Assembly: GCA_014058105.1 (NCBI GenBank)
Contig: JACGCM010000669.1
Coordinates: 1,984,001 to 2,048,000 of the forward strand
DNA length: 64,000 nucleotides
From: Kingdonia uniflora
Taxonomy: Eukaryota > Streptophyta > Magnoliopsida > Ranunculales > Circaeasteraceae
Direction: 5' to 3'
A model generated the notes under the pieces. That model was not told the DNA's origin, did no database searches, and worked only from the letters and a program-made list of their open reading frames with translations. This document shows positions 49,031 to 62,066 of the stretch, in pieces (position 1 is the stretch's first letter; each line of letters begins with the position of its first letter). The translations under genes were made by a program, and so were the position numbers.

Positions 49031-50450
49031 TTCTAAACTATCTAGCTAGTTAACCTAGAGGGGTTGAATAGGATATTAATTTAATATACGTTCTCAAACC
49101 TATTTTAACACAAACAATTGCAATATAAAAGTACGGAAACTTAAATGACACGCAAAGCTATATACCAAAGGAAGCCCACGAATGGGTGAAAATCTCCACT
49201 GGCTAATCCATTATAATCAAAGCAAGATGTTATACAAGACCTGACGCACAACGTAATCCGCTAACCAACTCGAGCTCACAAGCTTCAGCCACTGCAATCT
49301 GTATCTTCTCCAACTTCTTCAATTATCCTGCATCTTAGACCAATCACTGGAGTCCACCAGCACAACCTCGGAATCCACTGACACACACTCAAAATTGCCA
49401 AGCAAAATGTAACGAAATTGAAGTTTTATTTAACTTGATGATTTGGAAAATGACCAAACTTAGAATAAGTTTTACAATCTCTCTGTCAAAGCAATTCAAT
49501 AAACTCTTAATGAATAATAAGAATTAGCATTATCAAGATTTAATGGATTGATCTTAGGTTTTTAGAATCTTCTTTGATGAGCAAAAACCCTAGAAAATAA
49601 GAGAAAGGTGATGATATCTGATTTTTTGTTTTTGATAAATACCTTATTTTTAGAAATCATCAAAAGATTTGAATCTCGATAAAAGTTTAAAATAAAATAA
49701 AAGATTAAACCCTAAAAACTTTTACTAGGAAAATAATTTTATCTATGAATAGAATAACACTTATCCGCACCTTTTTATGGGGATTCTTTGTGTGTCGATT
49801 AGTTCTGGTAGACGATCTCACCAATTTGCGCTTCACCGATAATTGAGTCGTTCACGACATAAATCTAACCTGTGGTTTTTGTAACGAAACTGTAATGGCT
49901 AGTTTTTCAGTTGGTAAACTTCGCCAATACTTTTAGTAAGAAAGTTATGAGAAGTTTGTAAATAAACTTAAAACACACTAGATTTTACGTGGAAACTCAG
50001 TAAATCCTAAGAAAAACCACGACCTCAAGAGGATTTGAAGGTATAAATCCAATATGTGCTAGATTATTACAATTGTGAAGAGATTTGACTAGTATAATTA
50101 AGAATGATAGAAAAAGTTGAATGTCTTGTTGATATAATCTCTGCCTGTATTTATAGTGGATACAGACAGTTACAAATAATTGGTCTCCTAGTTTCATAGG
50201 TAGTGGGCAAATTTCGCAGATCATATGCAATGGATTAGACCAAGTGTAACGATTACTGTAGAGGGTCGAGATCTGTAGTTGTGGTCTTGACACCTTCTCG
50301 ATTGATCATGCATCTTCGACTTGGTTTTGCTAGCTTCTCCTTATCGAGTCTAGGGAATGACAAGATACATTCGACTTGACTCTATTTAGCTTCTCCTTAT
50401 CGAGTTTGAGGAATTGCTACTACAGAAACGACAATCCAAAATGTAGTGAA
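49030..50450. other. Possible LTR-retrotransposon-derived sequence
   Basis: The phrase AACCTAGAGGGGTTGAATAGG near 49050 and the cellular-style leader CCCACGAATGGGTGAAAATC are common in plant LTRs and their flanks. No matching second LTR or genes were found, so this is tentative. Confidence 0.3.
50307..50415. repeat. Tandem repeat, about 55-60-bp unit, two copies
   Basis: TTCGACTTG, then TTAGCTTCTCCTTATCGAG-like sequence (with small changes), then TxxGGAATxxxxA, occurs twice in a row. Confidence 0.65.
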
Positions 50451-51551
50451 ACTTTACCTTTTTGTTGTAGTAATCGGCTATTTTTTTATCTTGATTTGGA
50501 TTTTTCTCTTAATTTGTTTTCCATGTTATTTTAAAATTTGTTATTGTACTAAGAAATTATTATTTGTCAATGTGCTTGAGAAAGACCCATTTTTTGTGTT
50601 TGTGAAGACTTAATGGTTTTTTGTAACCCTTTTAAATTTGTAAGTCTTTTTAAGATCTCAAGGTAATTCAATGAAGTAACACACACCTATTGGCTGCTAA
50701 GGGTAGGATGGGATACAAAAGCTTTTGTGAATTTGATCTTCCTTGTAATATTAAGCAGGTTCTTAATAGCCTCAGATTTTATGTAGGTTTCCACGAGTGG
50801 GTTTATTTTTCATACACAATTTTAATTTAGTGATGATGGTTTAGTTTTTATTATGGATCTACATGCATGTCGTGTCTATGCGACTAAATTTTGTTTTAAT
50901 GTTGCATCTTTACAATGATCTAATAAACTTGTAGCTTCCTTCTATGACTGTCTCGATGTTTGTAAAAGACCGTAACTTCTAACTTGTTTGCAACTCTAAG
51001 GTTATCAGACTTTTAGTCCCTCCATCCATAGATATGGTATATTTCACTACAATCTTCTAATCCCCTAAACCAAAATCAGAGGTCGTTTATCACCCATTCT
51101 CAAAGTTGAAACTCAAAGTTTATGAAAATTTTAACCCTCCTTATGTCTTGTAAACCCCTATACACATCAATTGATTACAAATTCAGTTATAAGCTTTGGT
51201 TCAGAGCCAAACTAATTTTGGGGTAGACATCCTCTCCTTCTGGATTAATTACATGGGTCATAGATTGATGGATCAGTTCTAAATTTGAAATGAACATAAT
51301 TAAATAACTTGATTAGGCCTTTCCATATTGTACAGCAAGGGTGATTAGGCTTTGCCTAACACTAACTTTATCCTCATAAGAACAACTTGAACCTATCTAT
51401 ACCTGATTAAATTGAACGATAAATTTTTTTTAAGTACGTATCTCAAAGACTTTGGACAATCACAAATCTCAGAAGATCACTATATATTTTAATCCCTAAA
51501 AAAGTATGTAGGTGTTCTCTTTTAAAACAGAAACATTATCTGGATAATCTG
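50450..51551. other. No gene seen
   Basis: AT-rich spacer before the copia element; no conserved frame. Confidence 0.4.
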
Positions 51552-51556
51552 AAAAC

Positions 51557-51799
51557 TGTTAGGAGTTGGGTCCAGCTCAAGGTGGGAGCCCAACTGGGTT
51601 GGGGTGTCCTACTCTTCTAACAATCCCATAGGCCTTTAGGGTTTATAGGGAGAGTTTAAGTAGAATAGGTAACCTCATTTGTTGGGTTATTCTCTTTGTA
51701 GCTTGTACAGAGATATTAAATTTCATTAATAAGATATCCCATTTTCTCTCTTAATTTGCTATTGATTATATAGATGTTATAATCCATTATTTTCCAACA
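51557..51799 (+). repeat. Copia 5' LTR
   Basis: 243 bp, TG to CA. It carries about 60 bases (around 51680-51745) that are missing from the 3' LTR. The primer-site region directly follows (CGTTATCAGTACG), typical of copia elements of this type. Confidence 0.9.
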
Positions 51800-52219
51800 C
51801 GTTATCAGTACGTAGAGCTAATGGATCAAAAGGGAGAAGAAAGAACTCTTAGAATAAACGTTTTCCTAGATTTTTGCATTACAAAGAGGTATTTTTTACT
51901 TAATCTATGATATAGGATATCAAAATATAGATTAGAGTAATTTTTATCTATTTTATTCAGATTAAAATAGCGTATTTTGTTTTTTTTTACCCTTGATAAA
52001 AGGCTATTTTCAAACCAAAATAACTTTTGCTATGGACATCAGATAGATGCAAAACTATTTTTGTTGTGTAGCCCATTCCTCAAGGTTTCCAATGATATAT
52101 GGCACATCTCAGGGAGATGTCTCAATCGCCAGAAAAGTAGCGTTGAATTTAGGTAGTTCACGGCCAAAAACGGCAATTTTAGGTCATGATAACGTCAGCA
52201 AAAAAAAATTAAAAAAATT

Positions 52220-52510
52220 ATTTTATTATGATGACATCATCCTTATCCAAACGCTGACATGGCAGTGATACGTACCCAGGACACGTGGCAGTTGACCTAC
52301 GTACTGACATGACAGTGATGCGTATCCAAGATACATGCCATGTGCCAAATAGTGGCATGCCCCAAGGCATGCCATGCGACACACAGTAACACGTGGCAGT
52401 CACCGAGGGTGACACGTGGCAGTCATCAGAGTAACATGTAGTAGTCACCGAGGGTGACACGTGGCAATCACCAAGGGGTGACACATAGTAGTTTGACTTG
52501 GTCAAACCGG
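52220..52510. repeat. Leader repeats with GTGACACGTGGCAGTCA-like units
   Basis: Short units of GACACGTGGCAGT, CACCGAGGGTGACACGTGGC and related words are repeated about eight times in mixed orientation in the untranslated leader between the LTR and gag. They are followed by CCGGTC repeats at 52505-52560 (ACCGGTCCAGACCGGTCAAC). Confidence 0.75.
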
Positions 52511-52559
52511 TCCAGACCGGTCAACCCGGTCCAGGCCTTGACCCAGACCGGTCCAAAAC

Positions 52560-53530
52560 TGTTTTAGACACTAAATTGGCTCTAGAGAGTTCAATTTTTG
52601 GTCAAATTGAGTCAAATTTAAAAAAAAAACATATTAACTGGACCTACCCCATAGGGGACCCATTTTTAAAAAAAGTTAACGAAAAATATTTTTTAATTTA
52701 TTTTAAGAACAAGTGATTGTATATGAAAACTGACTCACTTTTATGTGATTTAAGTAAAGGGATTAATACCTATTTAAGTATCTTACGATAGTTAATAGGA
52801 TATTAACGAAATGCCCCTAGAATAGTAATTATCACGATCAAGGATCACAGATAATGTGAAACCAAGACTAATTTAGAATACAATTGTGAGTAATATTTAA
52901 ATCACGGTTAATTATCTAGGACAAATAATTAGAGCTCTATTGTGAATTGACTTAGTCTTATTTCTAAAAACTTGGTATCTAAGAAACTAATTTAATGTAT
53001 TTAGGTATAATTAGATGTTAGATGATAATATTTAGGGGTATATAGACACTAATAGCAACCTATAGTACCCTAGAACATTAGTTCAAAGATATGCATAATC
53101 TACCTATCTTGTGAACCCAGCAGACTTCAGGGTGGGACCACTTATCAGTTAAACATCTAATATCCCTCATATTCATAGTAAATAACGTTATTTGGCTAAA
53201 ATATACCGACCTTTATAGAATTTTAGGGATTAGAATATCCTAGTTCTCAGAATAAAGAACACACACATCTACTTGTTTTGAATAACAATCTTGGCTAAGA
53301 TTCTATTATAATACACACTTAAAATTAAAATCGTCATTTTTACGGGGTAAAATTAGGATTTAATTATTATATTATAATTTTATGAGTTTTAGAATATAAA
53401 TAAGGTTCAACTATAATATGATTGGGAATTATTTATTTTATGTTATTCTAAGTACCATGATCTGTCTATAATGTATTTGAAATGTTTATCCATAATTGTT
53501 ACTAATTAAGATCTACATTTTGCATAATAA
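52560..53530. other. Copia leader, no gene
   Basis: AT-rich untranslated region between the leader repeats and the gag ATG; no conserved frame. Confidence 0.5.
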
Positions 53531-54510
53531 ATGTCTGTGAAACTCAAGAATGTTGAATTTCCTCCATTGTTGCTAACTGGAGCCAATTACCTTACTTGGT
53601 ACATTGACGCTGACTTATTTTTGAAGTCTTTCGGTCTATAGAAGACAATCGTCATTGGCAACAAGGAAGATCATATCCACAAAGCAAAGGCTTTATTTAT
53701 CCTCCGTCATCATATTCAAGATGACCTGAAGATTTAATAGCTCAACAAGGTTGAACCAGCTGACTTATAGGCAACTATAAAGGGGCGTTATGGTTAGCAA
53801 AAGACTATTATGCTCCCAAAAGTGATGCACCAATAGAACAACCTTAGGTTCTAAGATTTTAGGACCATCGCTGATTATGACTCAGCAGTCCATAAAATTA
53901 TTTTTACACTTGAGTTGTGTGAGAGGAAAGTCACTGATACTAAAATGGTAGAGAAGACTCTATCAAATTTCCATACTAGCAATATTACACTTCAAAGGAA
54001 ATATCAGGGAGAGAACATTATGACTTACGATGTCTTGATTCAGGCACTGCTCCTCTTTGAGCATAACGATGAACTTCTGATGAAGAATCTTGTTATGCGG
54101 CCTTCTAGGAGTGCGTCGTTGCCCGCATTGTACAATGTTCAGTTTTGAGGAAATAACTCTGCACGTCAGGGATGCAAATATAAAAGGGGCAAGGAAGGAT
54201 ATCAGGGAAACAGGAAGGGCAAGAACCATTAACCCAATTGCCCAAGAAAAGGTAAAAAATTTAAGAAATTTGGCAAACCAGGAAATATGAAGAAGGAAAA
54301 GAAGATAGATCAGGGATATCCTTGCTTTATAACTGCGGTAACACATGATATTGGGCACAGGAATGTTAGGCACCATGGATGGCCAGAGGTAACAGAGTCC
54401 AGATCATGCAGTTGTTGACACCAACTCTGCCCCTGTGGAGTTTGGAGTATTAGACTTCTTCGGTGATATTGATGCTGGCATGGATCAATATACGGAGTAA
54501 TCCGTAATGA
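53531..54510 (+). pseudogene. Copia gag
   Basis: Gag builds the particle. The ATG at 53531 gives MSVKLKNVEFPPLLLTGANY and LTWYIDADLFLKSFGL, the conserved N-terminal block of copia gag (UBN2-like). Further on, 53915-54148 reads MVEKTLSNFHTSNITLQRKY, and a CCHC knuckle (CLYNCGNT-x-YWAQEC) is readable at about 54330. At least five stops interrupt it. Confidence 0.8.
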
Positions 54511-54769
54511 TATCTCAGTAGACATGTGATGTCACAGTAGATAACACTAGCAGTTTCTTTTCTCGTATAGACTTGATTTACTTTTTGTCTGTATTTTTTA
54601 TTATGTTAATTAAGAGCAAATCATTTATATTTTAAAAAGTGTTCGTAACATACATGAGATTTTTATTTTGTTATAAATACTGATTATTCAAATTAATTGC
54701 TTGGGATAGTAGTTAATTTGTCATATATAAATTTTAATTTGTTATATATACAGATCGCCCATGGATCTT

Positions 54770-56300
54770 TCTGCCTATAGGGCACTAATTTATAATAGGA
54801 CGAGTCGTGAGACATGTCTAATAGACAATGGTACCACGCACTCGATCCTTCGAGATAAATGATATTTCTCGTACTTAATTGCGTCTATCAGGGACATTAA
54901 AACTATTACTGGCACGGCCAGTTTAATAGAGGGCTCAGGGAGTGCCACGCTATTACTCCCTAATGATACGATACTAAGTATCCAGACAGCGTTGTTTGCT
55001 AGTAAATCTCCCAAGAATTTACTAAGCTTTAGGGACATACATGATGATGGTTATCAAGTCAAGACGATAGGAAGTGATGAGAATCAAATTCTATGCATTA
55101 CCTATTCGCCTAACGATCAAGAACTTATATTGGAACGGTGTCCAATCTATTCCTCAGGGCTTTATTCTACTGCCTTCAGGCATGTCGAAACATATGCAAT
55201 CACTAATTTTTCTCCATTACAAGAGAAAATATTTAAGATTTGGCATGATCGTTTTGGACATCCTAGACAAAGAATGATGAGGAAAATTATCAATAGTACC
55301 TCTGGACATTCACTCACGGGAAAGAAGATCAGAATTTTTGCAGGATTACCCGTGTAATGCCTGCTCTCAGAGAAAGCTTATAGTCTAACCTAGTAAGACC
55401 AAGGTGGTGTTGGAGTCTCCAGCCTTTCTCCAATGTATCCATGGAAACATATGTGGACTTATCAAACCACATAGTGGTTCATTTAAATACTATATGGTCT
55501 TAATCGATGCATCTATAAGATGGTCAGACGTTTGCCTATTATTGTCTAGGAATATGGCATTTTTACGGCTGCTTGCCCAGATTATCCGATTGCGGGCTTA
55601 TTTTTGGAATACCTGATCAAATCTGTGAGATTTGACGGTGCTGACAAGTTTACCTCAAAGACTTTTCTTGATTAGTATATGGCTAATGTGATAGATGTCG
55701 TACATCCAATACCCCATATCCATACCTAAAATGAGATGGAGGAGAATTTAATTAAGCGATTACAATTAATCGTCAGGCCACTGTTATTACAATCTCAACT
55801 TCCAGTCACTACGTGGGGCATACAATTCTGCATGCTGCTGCCCTGATTAGAATTCCTTCAACATCCAATAATCAATATTCCTCATTGTAATTAGTAACTG
55901 GGTTAGAACCCGGTGTCACCCATCTACGAACATTTAGATATTCTGTACAGGTGCCAATTGCACCACCACAACGTACAATGATGGGGCCCCAACGTCAACT
56001 CGGTATTTATGTGGGTTACGATTTATCATCTATCATTCGATACTTGGAACCCACTACGAGCGATGTATTTACTGCGAGATTCATAGATTATCACTTAAAT
56101 GAGACGATATTGCCAGCATTGGGGGGAGATATGACATTCAATGTTGAGGATATTTCCAAGAATAGTTGGAACACACCATCGCTGTCTCATTTAAATCCCC
56201 TAACCAATCACAGTGACAAGGAAGTACAAAAAATTATATATACTTACAACAGATCGTTAATGAATTTCCAGATGCATTCAACGATGCTGCTGTTAAAGTA
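54770..56300 (+). pseudogene. Copia protease and integrase region
   Basis: Protease: CLIDNGTTHSILRDK, in which the D-S/N-G-T-T active-site motif is visible, followed by SATLLLPNDTILSIQTALFA and KSPKNLLSFRDIHDDGYQVK. GAG-pre-integrase: KIFKIWHDRFGHPRQRMMRK with the H-x-RFGHP zinc-binding start. Integrase core: NICGLIKPHSGSFKYYMVLI, then (55970 on) QLGIYVGYDLSSIIRYLEPT, the conserved integrase C-terminal block. The middle of the core (55620-55900) is badly decayed. Multiple frameshifts. Confidence 0.75.
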
Positions 56301-56424
56301 ACCAAGGCGCATGTACCTGCAAGTAATGCACCTGCACAATTGGATGTTCAGGGAACTGGTGTATAACCTGCTAATGAATCTAAGCCGTGTATCACGAGAG
56401 GACGCCCCGCTGTAAAGAAGGACA

Positions 56425-58347
56425 TTGAGCCGAGGACTAATAAATAACAAACGAGAAAAGAAAAGACTAGCTAATGGTGTAGTCGGTTTATCGGGGATGG
56501 AACCTCCCTTAGACAGGGATATAGTAGCTACTTATCTACTTAAATTATTAAGAGACAAGCCCGGCGGGGAACATGTACATGATAATCGAGAGATTTTGAT
56601 TAACTTTGTTTTTAATGGCACCACGTGGGATCGCTCAAAATTAATAGTCGACGAAGTATTGATCACTTTTGCTGTTGTGCTCGCTATCAAGGATAATGAT
56701 CCAAAATCACTCACTGTAGACAAATGTAAAAGTTGTACAGATTGGCCAGAGTGGGAGGTTGCGATCAATGTAGAGTTCGGTTCATTAGCTAAACGCGAAG
56801 TATTTGGACTAATAGTCCCTAGGCAAGATGTCATCAGGCCTGTAGGTTATAAATGGGTATTCGTACGGAAACTTAATAAACTTGGAAATATAGTAAGGTA
56901 CAAGGCAAGACTAGTGGCCCAGGGCTTTTCTCAAAGACCTGACATCGATTATGATGAAACCTACTCTCCAGTCATGAATGTTATAACGTTCTATTACTTG
57001 ATCAATCTGTCAGTCGCTGAGAACGAGCTTGACATGCATCTTATGGATGTAGATACTGCATATCTATATGAAAAATTAGATATGGAGATCTACATGAAGC
57101 TGCCAAAAGGGTTTAAGCTTCTGGAAGTGATAATGCCAGGCACACGGGGTGTCTAAGTAATAAAACTGGATAAGTCATTGTATGATCTGAAACAATCAGG
57201 GCTCATATGGCATAATAGTCTGATTGAATATTTGAAGGCTGAGGGCTTTGCAAATAACCTTGTTTGCCCATGCATTTTCATCAAGGAAACGAATACTAAT
57301 TTTGCCATCATTGCAGCTTATGTAGACGATTTAAATATCATCAAAACTCTGGGAAAGATTGTGAATGCTACCAAAAACCTTGCGAAGGAATTCAAAATGA
57401 AAGACCTTGGGAAGACCAAATTTTTTCTTGGTTTGCAGATCGAATATCTTGGTCGTGGCATAATCGTACATCAGGTGATGTATACCGAAAGGATTATAAA
57501 ACATTTTGGTATGGATACGACAAAGAATGCCAAGATGCCTATGCGTGTTCATTCATTGGATGTGAACAAGGACATCTACCATCCTCCAGATGAAGGGGAG
57601 AAACTCCTAGGGCCTGAGACACAATATCTAGGAGCTATTGGTACTTTGTTATACTTAGTAGGGTGTAATCGACCCGACATCTCATTTGTAGTAAACTATT
57701 TAGAACGCCGTAGTTATGCACCTACCCAAAGGAACTGGAATGGAATCAAGCACATTCTGAGATATCTCATCGACACGAAAGACTGGGGTCTGTTCTATCC
57801 AAAATTTGGCAAACGAGAAATTATAGGATACGCCGATGCAGGATATTTGTCAGATCCTCATAAAGGCCGATCACAATCGGGTTATGTGTTCTTGTATGGA
57901 GATACAACGATTTTATGGAGATCGGTGAAGCAGACTATGGTTGCTATATCCTCAAACTACGCGGAGATTCTTGCACTTCATGAAGTTGGCAGATAATGCT
58001 TCTGGTTGCGGTCTATGATCAACCACATCAACGGAAGTTGCGGTCTGAGTTCTATCCAAGATAAACCGACGACTATTTATGAAGACAACACAACTTGTAT
58101 CATTCAAGTCAAGGGTGGGTTTATTAAAGGTGATAGAACGAAACACATTTCACCAAAATTCTTCCATATACATGAGTTACAGAATACGAATGAGATTGAC
58201 GTTGTTCAAGTCCATTTAGAAGATAACTTAGTTGATCTATTCACGAAGGCTCTTGCACATCCTACGTTCAAGAGATTGGTACATGGAATCGACATGCGAA
58301 GTTTACACGATTTATTATATCAGGGAGATCGACGTCAGGGGGAGTAA
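56425..58347 (+). pseudogene. Copia reverse transcriptase and RNase H
   Basis: RT: VGYKWVFVRKLNKLGNIVRY, KARLVAQGFSQRPDIDYDET and MDVDTAYLYEKLDMEIYMKL, then after a stop at about 57156 YDLKQSGLIWHNSLIEYLKA and the catalytic YVDDLNII at about 57320. RNase H: ADAGYLSDPHKGRSQSGYVF, TMVAISSNYAEILALHE, a stop, then EDNTTCIIQVKGGFIKGDRT, KHISPKFFHIHEL and LVDLFTKALAHPTF ending at 58347. This is the most intact stretch in the window, with just two main breaks. Confidence 0.85.
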
Positions 58348-58571
58348 TTCTGTCCTGACGTGGACACATGGGTGTTGTACTCTTTTTTCTGATAGTGCAG
58401 TTTTTATCCTAGAAGATTTTACTGACTAAAGGTTTTGATGAGGCAACGTATACGTATCCACAACCCATACGGGGCATTGGATTGTACTATTTCCTTGCAC
58501 AGCTTTTTGCCGAAGGGGTTTTGCTAGGCAAAGGTTTTAATGAGACAAGTCGTCCTGGTATGGAACACTCC

Positions 58572-58580
58572 AAGGGGGAG
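58572..58580 (+). promoter_or_regulatory. Copia polypurine tract
   Basis: AAGGGGGAG directly before the 3' LTR, the usual position for priming second-strand synthesis. Confidence 0.8.
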
Positions 58581-58763
58581 TGTTAGGAGTTAAGTCTAGC
58601 CCAAGGTGGGAGCCCAACTGGGTTGGGGTGTCCTACTGAACTCCTAACATGCCCATAGGCCTTTAGGGTTTTTGGGGAGAGTTTAAGTAGGATAGGTATA
58701 TCCCCTTTTCTCTCTCAATTTCTTCTTGATTATACATAAGCCATAATCTATTATTGTCCAACA
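58581..58763 (+). repeat. Copia 3' LTR
   Basis: 183 bp, TG to CA. It is about 60 bases shorter than the 5' LTR because of one internal deletion; otherwise it is very similar. Confidence 0.9.
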
Positions 58764-58874
58764 TAAACCAAATACAACAAGACCCACTACTATTATTAGT
58801 TGACAAGTAGTCATCTTCAATTTCAAATTAGATTCGTACTTACCAGATACTTATCTATAATCCTCCATAATCTC

Positions 58875-58882
58875 TATAAATA
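58875..58882 (+). promoter_or_regulatory. TATA box of the invertase gene
   Basis: TATAAATA, 31 bases upstream of the start codon at 58913, so the leader would be only a few bases if transcription begins about 30 bases downstream. It lies 110 bases from the copia LTR. Confidence 0.55.
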
Positions 58883-59096
58883 CAACTCTCCTTTACTCCC
58901 TTTCTTTCTCTCATGGCGATCTCAAAAGGAAGTCTGATATGTGTTCTAATGTCAATGTTGTGTTTCACTTGTTTGATCAAGAACAACGAAGCGTCTCACA
59001 AGGTGTACCCACAATATCAATCTCTAATGGTAACAAAAGTCTCTCCGCTATTCAGAACCGGTTACCACTTTCAGCCTCCGAAGCATTGGATCAACG

Positions 59097-60352
59097 GTAA
59101 CGTACCCTTTATATCTCTATCCCCTCATTGTTCCTAATGTGTTTTTCTAGACCATGCATAGCTTTCGTTACTAACATGCTATTTAGTATACGTAGTTTCA
59201 TGGTTAGATTTGTATTTTGTTTCGCCCTGATTCTAATGCGTATTTTAGATCATTAATCGTCTCTGGTGTTCAATTTAGAGAGGTGGTTTTGATATTGTGT
59301 TTTTAGGATAATCTAAATAAGAGAAAATCTAGGTTGTTTTGCAAAAGTTGTGGCCACCTATCTAGGGTTGTTGGTAGGATTAGGTACTGCATGCATGCGT
59401 TTGACTTTACAAAATATCATTTAGTGCTTTACGGGCAATTAGTAATTAGTCTTATCTTGTACTAGCTAAGATATGATTTTGATCAAAAAGGAAAGTTTAG
59501 AGAGATGAGAACCAAATAAAGGAGATAAGGATGCATTAAGAAAGGAGAGTTTCTTGGGACTGTTTGGCTATGGCTATCACATTAACCATGATGCAACACT
59601 TTCCAAACTACCACATCAATACCTAAGGACAGTTTGGCTTTAGTGTTTTCAGTCAATCCACCAAGCCTGAAGTATCGTATGGCTTTTGCTAATTTCAGAC
59701 ATTTTCTTTCTTTACAAACCCATTTGTTATATTGCCAAAATTATCATACAAAACCAACTAGAAGTTATCAAAAAATCATATTATAGATGCCAAAAATCTA
59801 GTCGCTCAAAGAGAAGAAGAATGCTCGTGTCTTCGTAACTAAGAATATATTCATTACATTCTTTTGCTTTCTCAATTCTTCATGACAACCATGCGATGTA
59901 GAACATTTGGCATCATTTCATCGAATGAAAGCTCCACAATATGAAATATTTTCTGCAAATAATTATTTGATTTTTAAGAGTTACTCAATAGTTGAGAAAA
60001 AGTGAATAAATTACATTAAAAGAACAAGGTTTCGATAAAAGAGGAAATTTTAGAGACAATGAGAATAAGAGGAGCAAGATGTATCTAGAGAGTAGAGACA
60101 AGTAGAGGGTAGGGAAATTTTTTGTCATTTCCGCTATTTTTCTTAACCATTCAAAAATAGTATCCCTCAATGTATGAGAAAAACTCATTATTGATTCGGA
60201 AATACGCTATAATTTTTTCTTAATGCAAATATTTAATATTTTGTGTTTCACTGTTTTTCTTATCCTTACAATTCAATTCAACACTAACTGACATAGTTTT
60301 GTTTTTTCATTCCTTGAACGGTGCTCGATCCTGCAATTTATAAAACCAACAG
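59097..60352 (+). other. Long first intron of the invertase gene
   Basis: 1.26 kb with GT-AG ends. It includes two similar phrases at about 59560 and 59630 (GGACTGTTTGGCTATGGC and GGACAGTTTGGCTTTAGT), which may mark a small, degraded insertion. No coding content. Confidence 0.5.
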
Positions 60353-60361
60353 ACCCAAATG
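60353..60361 (+). other. Invertase 9-nt mini-exon
   Basis: ACCCAAATG between AG and GT, giving Asp-Pro-Asn with the flanking exon bases. This tiny exon is conserved in most plant acid invertase genes. Confidence 0.9.
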
Positions 60362-61871
60362 GTAAATTTCTTCAATATTATTAAGAAAATATTTCTTACA
60401 TTTTTCGAAGAAAAAAAATGCGTCATTATAATTTGAAGCGATTTAATTCTAATTCAGTGTTATATTTTTATGATTGAAACAGGCCCAATGTATTTTAACG
60501 GCATCTACCATCTATTTTACCAGTACAACCCTTTTGGTTCTGTATGGGGAACATTGTATGGGCACATTCGGTCTCAACAGATATGATAAACTGGCTCCCA
60601 CTTGATAACGCAATTAAGCCTAGCAAGCCGTTTGATAGGAATGGTTGTTGGTCAGGCTCCACAACAATCCTACCTGGCAACAAACTTGTGATTCTCTATA
60701 CTGGAATCGACCCAGAACAAAGGCAGGTTCAAAACATTGCATTCCCTAAGAACTTATCAGACCCCTTTTTAACGGAATGGGAGGGGCCTGATTATAACCC
60801 AATAATTGTTCCCAATGGCATCAATGCTAGCTCATTTAGGGACCCCACGACTGCTTGGCGGGGCAGTGATGGGTATTGGCGAATATTAGTAGGGAACAAA
60901 AGGGGAAGTCGAGGGATGACATTGCTATATAAGAGCCGTGACTTTAAAAAATGGACTAAAGCGCAACACCCGTTGCATTCTGGAGCAGGATCTGGAATGT
61001 GGGAATGCCCAGATTTTTTTCCGGTTTCTTTGAAAGGGAAAAAAGGATTAGACACATCGGCTAGGGGGAGCCATGTAAAATACGTACTGAAGATGAGTCT
61101 GGATCTTACGAGGTTTGATTACTATACAGTTGGTAAGTATAATGAGCAGAAAGATCAATATGTACCGGATAATACTTCACCTGATAACTCAACAGGATTG
61201 AGATATGATTACAGTAATTTTTATGCCTCAAAGACGTTCTTCGATGCGGTTTATACATATTGATCTTTACTATGATTGCATATTTCTGCTTAAACTTCAC
61301 TGTCTAGGCCAGAAATACTTCTGGGTCATTATCACAAATGTTTCCGTAAATACAGCAATTGCTAACAATTACATAGATGAGAGAAAAGGTTAGCAGAATG
61401 GAAACATCTGCAATAAAAAGACGAGCAAAACGTTAATGCTCATTTTATCAACTAAACATGAAAGAAGGGAATGAACCTGAATATATATATATACTAACCT
61501 AGCCAATGCAACCCATGTTAGTCTATTTCTTCAACAGTGGAGTTATTTGTGGAATCACTTTTTTTTTTCCATGGTTTTTAATGTTCTTTGTTCCTTACCC
61601 CATAATCCTTGTGTTTTGCAGATGATCCCAAGAAGTGTGTGGCTCAATAAAAATGGGAGGCAGCTCATGCAATGGCCTATTGAAGAAGTTGAAAACCTAA
61701 GAGGGCGTCAAGTGCATTTGAGGAATGTACTACTTAAGAAAGAAAATGTGGTTCAAGTTAAAGGAGTAACCGCTGCACAGGTATGTCTGTAGTTCTCCTT
61801 ACTAATGGTTGCAATCCTATTTACTCCATTTAGAGAACCTAGAGAGTATCATAATTCTAGAAGCCTAAATG

Positions 61872-62066
61872 GCTTCAAGTGCACTGAAATGTTTCTTTTG
61901 GCTTGATGCTTTTTTATGCCTAGGTTCTATAGGTTTTTCTTTTTCCTTGTGTCTGTTATTCTTGCCGGTGTTCAGGCTTTCCTTAGTTAAGGAGGTGTCC
62001 CCACCTTGTACAGTTCTTTGTTGTTTATACATGAGGGTATGTCCCTGCTTGCCTTTCAAAAAAAAA
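61872..62066 (+). mobile_element. Short poly-A retroposon (SINE or truncated LINE) in invertase intron 4
   Basis: About 195 bases ending in a run of A, flanked by AAGCCTAAATG at 61861-61871 and 62067-62077. An 11-base duplication plus a poly-A tail is the signature of LINE-machinery retroposition. The 3' part (CTTGTACAGTTCTTTGTTG) resembles the 3' ends of plant LINEs or LINE-mobilised SINEs. The source is not determined. Confidence 0.75.

Larger units (their letters stand above)
51557..58763 (+). mobile_element. Ty1/copia LTR retrotransposon
   Basis: Direct LTRs of 243 and 183 bp start TGTTAGGAGTT and end TTCCAACA / TGTCCAACA. The flanking 5-mers are AAAAC (51552-51556) and TAAAC (58764-58768), an imperfect target duplication. 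The internal order gag, protease, integrase, reverse transcriptase, RNase H places integrase before RT, which defines copia. Stops and shifts are frequent, so it is inactive. It lies in the same orientation as the invertase gene and ends 150 bases before that gene's ATG. Confidence 0.9.

Noticed and set aside
49030..50450. A complete copia element
   Set aside because: Only LTR-like phrases are present; no gag or pol motifs, no paired LTR and no duplication found.
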